64,000 bases of DNA from assembly GCA_019635435.1 (NCBI GenBank), contig JAHBZM010000001.1, forward strand, positions 2,604,001 through 2,668,000, given 5' to 3'. Positions within the stretch are counted from its first letter, which is position 1, and the number at the start of each line of letters is the position of its first letter. A model generated the notes under the pieces. The model made no database searches. It saw only the letters and a list, made by a program, of their open reading frames with translations, and was not told the origin of the DNA. This document shows positions 61,528 to 64,000 of this stretch, one piece after another. The DNA comes from Ramlibacter sp. (GTDB lineage: Bacteria; Pseudomonadota; Gammaproteobacteria; Burkholderiales; Burkholderiaceae_C). The position numbers and the translations under genes are program-made.

Positions 61528-62544
61528 ATGCCCAAGAACCAGCAGATCCTTCTGGACAACCGCCCCACGGGCGAGGCCACGGCCAGCAATTTCAAGCTCG
61601 TGACCACCGAAACGCCCGCGCTCGAAGAGGGCCAGGTGCTGGTGCGCCACCACTTCATGAGCCTGGACCCGTACATGCGCGGCCGCATGAACGACGCCAA
61701 GAGCTACGCCGCGCCCCAGCCTCTGGGCCAGGTCATGCAGGGCGGCACGGTGGGCGAGGTGGTGGAAAGCCGCAACGCCAAGTACGCCGTGGGCGACAAG
61801 GTGGTGGGCTTCGGCGGCTGGCAGGAATACAGCGTGGTCAATGGCGACCAGGTGGGCGCCCTGCGCAAGGTCGACACCACCCATGTGCCGCTGAGCCACT
61901 ACCTGGGCGCCGTGGGCATGCCCGGCGTCACGGCCTGGTACGGCCTGGTGAAGATCATCGAGCCCAAGGCCGGCCAGACCGTGGTGGTCAGCGCCGCCAC
62001 GGGCGCGGTGGGCAGTGCTTTTGGCGCACTGGCCAAGGCCCGCGGCTGCCGCGCCGTGGGCATCGCGGGCGGGCCCGACAAGTGCAAGTACGCGGTGGAC
62101 GAACTGGGCTTTGATGTCTGCATCGACTACAAGCTGCACAAGGACGCGGCCTCGCTGTCCAAGGCGCTCAAGGAAGCCTGCCCCGACGGCATTGACGGCT
62201 ATTTTGAAAACGTGGGCGGCATGATCCTGGACGCCGTGCTGACCCGCATGAACGCCTTCGGCAAGATCGCCCTGTGCGGCATGATCGCCGGCTACGACGG
62301 CCAGCCGCTGCCCATGGCCTACCCGCAACTGATCCTGACCAACCGCCTGAAGATCCAGGGCTTCATCGTGAGCGAGCACATGGAAGTGTGGCCGGAAGCG
62401 CTGAAGGAACTCGGCATGCTGGTTGGCACCGGCAAGCTGCGTCCGCGCGAGTCGGTGGCCGAGGGCCTGGCCGCTGCGCCCGAGGCCTTCCTGGGCTTGC
62501 TCAAGGGCAAGAACTTTGGCAAGCAGGTCGTCAAGCTGATCTGA
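61528..62544 (+). CDS. NADP-dependent medium-chain oxidoreductase (CurA/leukotriene-B4-dehydrogenase type)
   Basis: The 338-aa protein has LVRHHFMSLDPYMRGRM near the N-terminus, the cofactor-binding VVVSAATGAVGSAFGALAKA, DGIDGYFENVGGMILDAVL and LKIQGFIVSEHMEVW. This is the zinc-free medium-chain reductase group that reduces activated double bonds in aldehydes or ketones. AAGGAGA precedes ATG 61528. It lies in the acyl-CoA gene series and is followed by the repeat-rich gap. Confidence 0.9.
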   Translation: MPKNQQILLDNRPTGEATASNFKLVTTETPALEEGQVLVRHHFMSLDPYMRGRMNDAKSYAAPQPLGQVMQGGTVGEVVESRNAKYAVGDKVVGFGGWQEYSVVNGDQVGALRKVDTTHVPLSHYLGAVGMPGVTAWYGLVKIIEPKAGQTVVVSAATGAVGSAFGALAKARGCRAVGIAGGPDKCKYAVDELGFDVCIDYKLHKDAASLSKALKEACPDGIDGYFENVGGMILDAVLTRMNAFGKIALCGMIAGYDGQPLPMAYPQLILTNRLKIQGFIVSEHMEVWPEALKELGMLVGTGKLRPRESVAEGLAAAPEAFLGLLKGKNFGKQVVKLI

Positions 62545-63002
62545 GACTCGCGGCGTTGACTGGTGGACATGGCTGTGCGGCAAAGGCGTGTGCGGATACC
62601 CGGCAACGCTTCACTGAAGCGGTCGCCTGCGGCGACTGCCCTGCTCGGCGCTTCAGAGGCGCGCTGCCGGGCATGCGCACACGCCTTTGCTGAAACAGGG
62701 TTGGCGTGCCCACAATTGACGAGCCACTTCTTCGCTTCGCAGCGGGCATTGGGCTGCGGGGGCGATCTCTGGGGCGGCGAGAAGCGCAGGCGCAGGGTCG
62801 GCGGGCAAAGCCTGCTTCGTCATCTGACTCACCGCAGCTGTCTGAGCGCAGCGCGCAAAGCGCGCGTAGCGAGTTCTGCGGTGCGACCCTGCGGTGAGCA
62901 TCGCAGCGCAGTTGGCGCAACGCGCCAACCGCCCCAGTGTGAGCCCCCGCAGCTCAATGCCCGCTGCGAAGCAGCAACCGCAAACCACCAAGGAGACAAG
63001 AA
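62545..63002. repeat. 458-nt non-coding gap with two large imperfect inverted repeats
   Basis: Arms at 62580-62621 and 62649-62690 (42 nt each, about 36 pairs) form one hairpin with a 27-nt loop. Arms at 62734-62777 and 62929-62972 (44 nt each, mismatching mainly in a 7-nt stretch and one further base) form a second, with a further nested pair GCAGGGTCG/CGACCCTGC inside. Reading frames on both strands are GC-rich shadows with similar translations because of the palindromy. The gap ends with the AAGGAGA ribosome site of the next gene. Confidence 0.8.
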
Positions 63003-64000
63003 ATGGACCTGACCCACGAAGTCTTCAACCAGCCCAACCCGCTGGTCAACTACAACCTCTTTGACGGCAACCAGCCGCTCAAGGCCGCACTCAAGTTCAA
63101 CGCACCGCAGCTGGACACTTCAGCGCTGCATACCCTCGGCGCCATCCTGGGCAGCGAGGCCATGCAGACGCACGCACGGCTGGCCAATATCCACCATCCT
63201 GAACTGCACACCCACGACCGCTTTGGCCACCGGGTAGACCAGGTGGAGTTTCACCCGAGCTACCACGCGCTGATGCAGGCCGCCACGGGCGCCGGCCTGC
63301 ACGGCACGCCGTGGCTGGGAGAGGGTGAGGGCAGGGGCGCCTCGCCGCATGTGCAGCGCGCCGCCGGCTTCATGCTGTTCACCGAGCTGGAGCCGTCCAT
63401 CCTGTGCCCCATCTCCATGACCTACGCGGTCACGCCGGCGCTGCGCAGCAATGCCGCGGTCTACCGCGACTGGGGCCCCGGCCTGGCCGCCCGAGCCTAC
63501 GACCCCGCGCTCAAGCTCTGGCGCGACAAGGCCGGCCTGACCATGGGCATGGGCATGACCGAGAAGCAGGGCGGCTCCGACGTGCGGGCCAACACCACGC
63601 GCGCCGAGGCGGCGGGCACCGACGACTGGGGCCAGCGCTTCAGCGTCACGGGCCACAAGTGGTTCTTTTCGGCGCCCATGTGCGACGCTTTTTTGATCCT
63701 TGCGCAGACCGCCAGCGGCCTGAGCTGCCTGTTTTTGCCGCGCGTGTTGCCCGACGGCCGCCTCAACGCCATCCGCATCCAGCGCCTCAAGGACAAGCTG
63801 GGCAACAAGGCCAACGCCAGCTCCGAGGTGGAGTTCCACGGCGCCAGCGCCTGGCTGGTGGGCGACGAGGGGCGCGGCGTTCCACAGATTCTGGAGATGG
63901 GCACCATGACGCGGCTGGACTGCGCCCTGGGCACCAGCGGCCTGATGCGCCAGGCGCTGGGCATTGCCCTGAACCACACCAGCCAGCGCCAGGCCTTTGG
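63003..64000 (+). CDS. AidB-like acyl-CoA dehydrogenase, 3' end outside window
   Basis: The frame runs open from ATG 63003 (behind AAGGAGACAAG) to the window end, giving 332 residues. It has the AidB N-terminus FNQPNPLVNYNLFDGNQPL and the flavin-domain motif TMGMGMTEKQGGSDVRANTT, then HKWFFSAPMCDAFLILA. AidB is an isovaleryl-CoA-dehydrogenase-like protein that binds DNA and is induced on alkylation damage in E. coli; here the position after beta-oxidation genes leaves catabolic dehydrogenase activity open. The C-terminal part that would hold DNA-binding residues is not in view. Confidence 0.85.
   Translation, partial: MDLTHEVFNQPNPLVNYNLFDGNQPLKAALKFNAPQLDTSALHTLGAILGSEAMQTHARLANIHHPELHTHDRFGHRVDQVEFHPSYHALMQAATGAGLHGTPWLGEGEGRGASPHVQRAAGFMLFTELEPSILCPISMTYAVTPALRSNAAVYRDWGPGLAARAYDPALKLWRDKAGLTMGMGMTEKQGGSDVRANTTRAEAAGTDDWGQRFSVTGHKWFFSAPMCDAFLILAQTASGLSCLFLPRVLPDGRLNAIRIQRLKDKLGNKANASSEVEFHGASAWLVGDEGRGVPQILEMGTMTRLDCALGTSGLMRQALGIALNHTSQRQAF

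Noticed and set aside
62563..63012. Several small open frames in the gap before the AidB-like gene
   Set aside because: They occur on both strands with similar translations because the region is palindromic; no motif or ribosome site supports them.
1..64000. tRNA, rRNA, integrase, transposase or prophage genes
   Set aside because: None was recognised in the intergenic stretches or reading frames, so the accessory clusters cannot be tied to a defined mobile element.

Overview
The window reads as chromosome of a high-GC betaproteobacterium of the Burkholderiales, most likely Comamonadaceae (Polaromonas/Variovorax/Rhodoferax-like). The reasons are the glnD-map-purL neighbourhood, the several Liv-type ABC and acyl-CoA genes, the tandem PhnD-like binding proteins and the style of the short palindromic intergenic repeats. 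The genus is not certain. No rRNA, tRNA, CRISPR array, integrase or transposase was found.

Left part (1-17.9 kb). The window opens inside a giant filamentous-haemagglutinin/CdiA-like gene. It ends in a small DUF6883-like domain and overlaps by 4 nt a DUF4926-like small gene, an arrangement that looks like a toxin tip with its immunity protein. Housekeeping-type genes follow (peptide deformylase, a methyltransferase), then an OmpA-like gene. Next is an unusual operon of two paralogous PhnD-like binding proteins around a monohaem cytochrome, with no permease or ATPase. glnD and map are overlapping and leftward; purL is divergent from them.

Middle part (22-38 kb). Directly after purL lies an accessory cluster: a 192-aa protein with the catalytic signature of ribosome-inactivating proteins, an M48 metallopeptidase and two RebB-like ('killing trait', R-body family) proteins. 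Then come a MerR/metallo-beta-lactamase-fold pair with a classical MerR promoter, a lipoprotein subtilase homologue that has lost its catalytic His and Ser, and a DUF1624 membrane protein. The leftward block PpiC-BolA-YciB-MsrB-SelO follows. From 32.4 to 37.6 kb lies a tightly coupled four-gene operon: a FeeM-like N-acyltransferase interrupted by a -1 frameshift at an A8 tract, a haem-oxygenase-like (HDO-type) enzyme, a CqsS-like hybrid sensor kinase with two receivers and an HPt domain, and a receiver-histidine kinase protein of PhcR-like layout. This looks like a cell-cell signalling system with an unrecognised signal and is the strongest candidate for something undescribed.

Right part (38-64 kb). 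An ester-hydrolysis island (Crp/Fnr regulator, PHB-depolymerase-type esterase, short lipase-chaperone-like protein, two type-B carboxylesterases, AraC regulator) precedes a lipid/acid uptake and beta-oxidation block. That block holds an orphan Liv binding protein, an acyl-CoA ligase, LivK-H-M-G-F, a bifunctional FadB-like protein, an M20 peptidase, thiolase, acyl-CoA dehydrogenase, SDR, a PaaI-type thioesterase, a zinc-independent medium-chain oxidoreductase and the start of an AidB-like acyl-CoA dehydrogenase. The 460-bp gap before the last gene carries two long inverted repeats and no credible gene.

All functional statements rest on reading motifs by eye; no database search was run.
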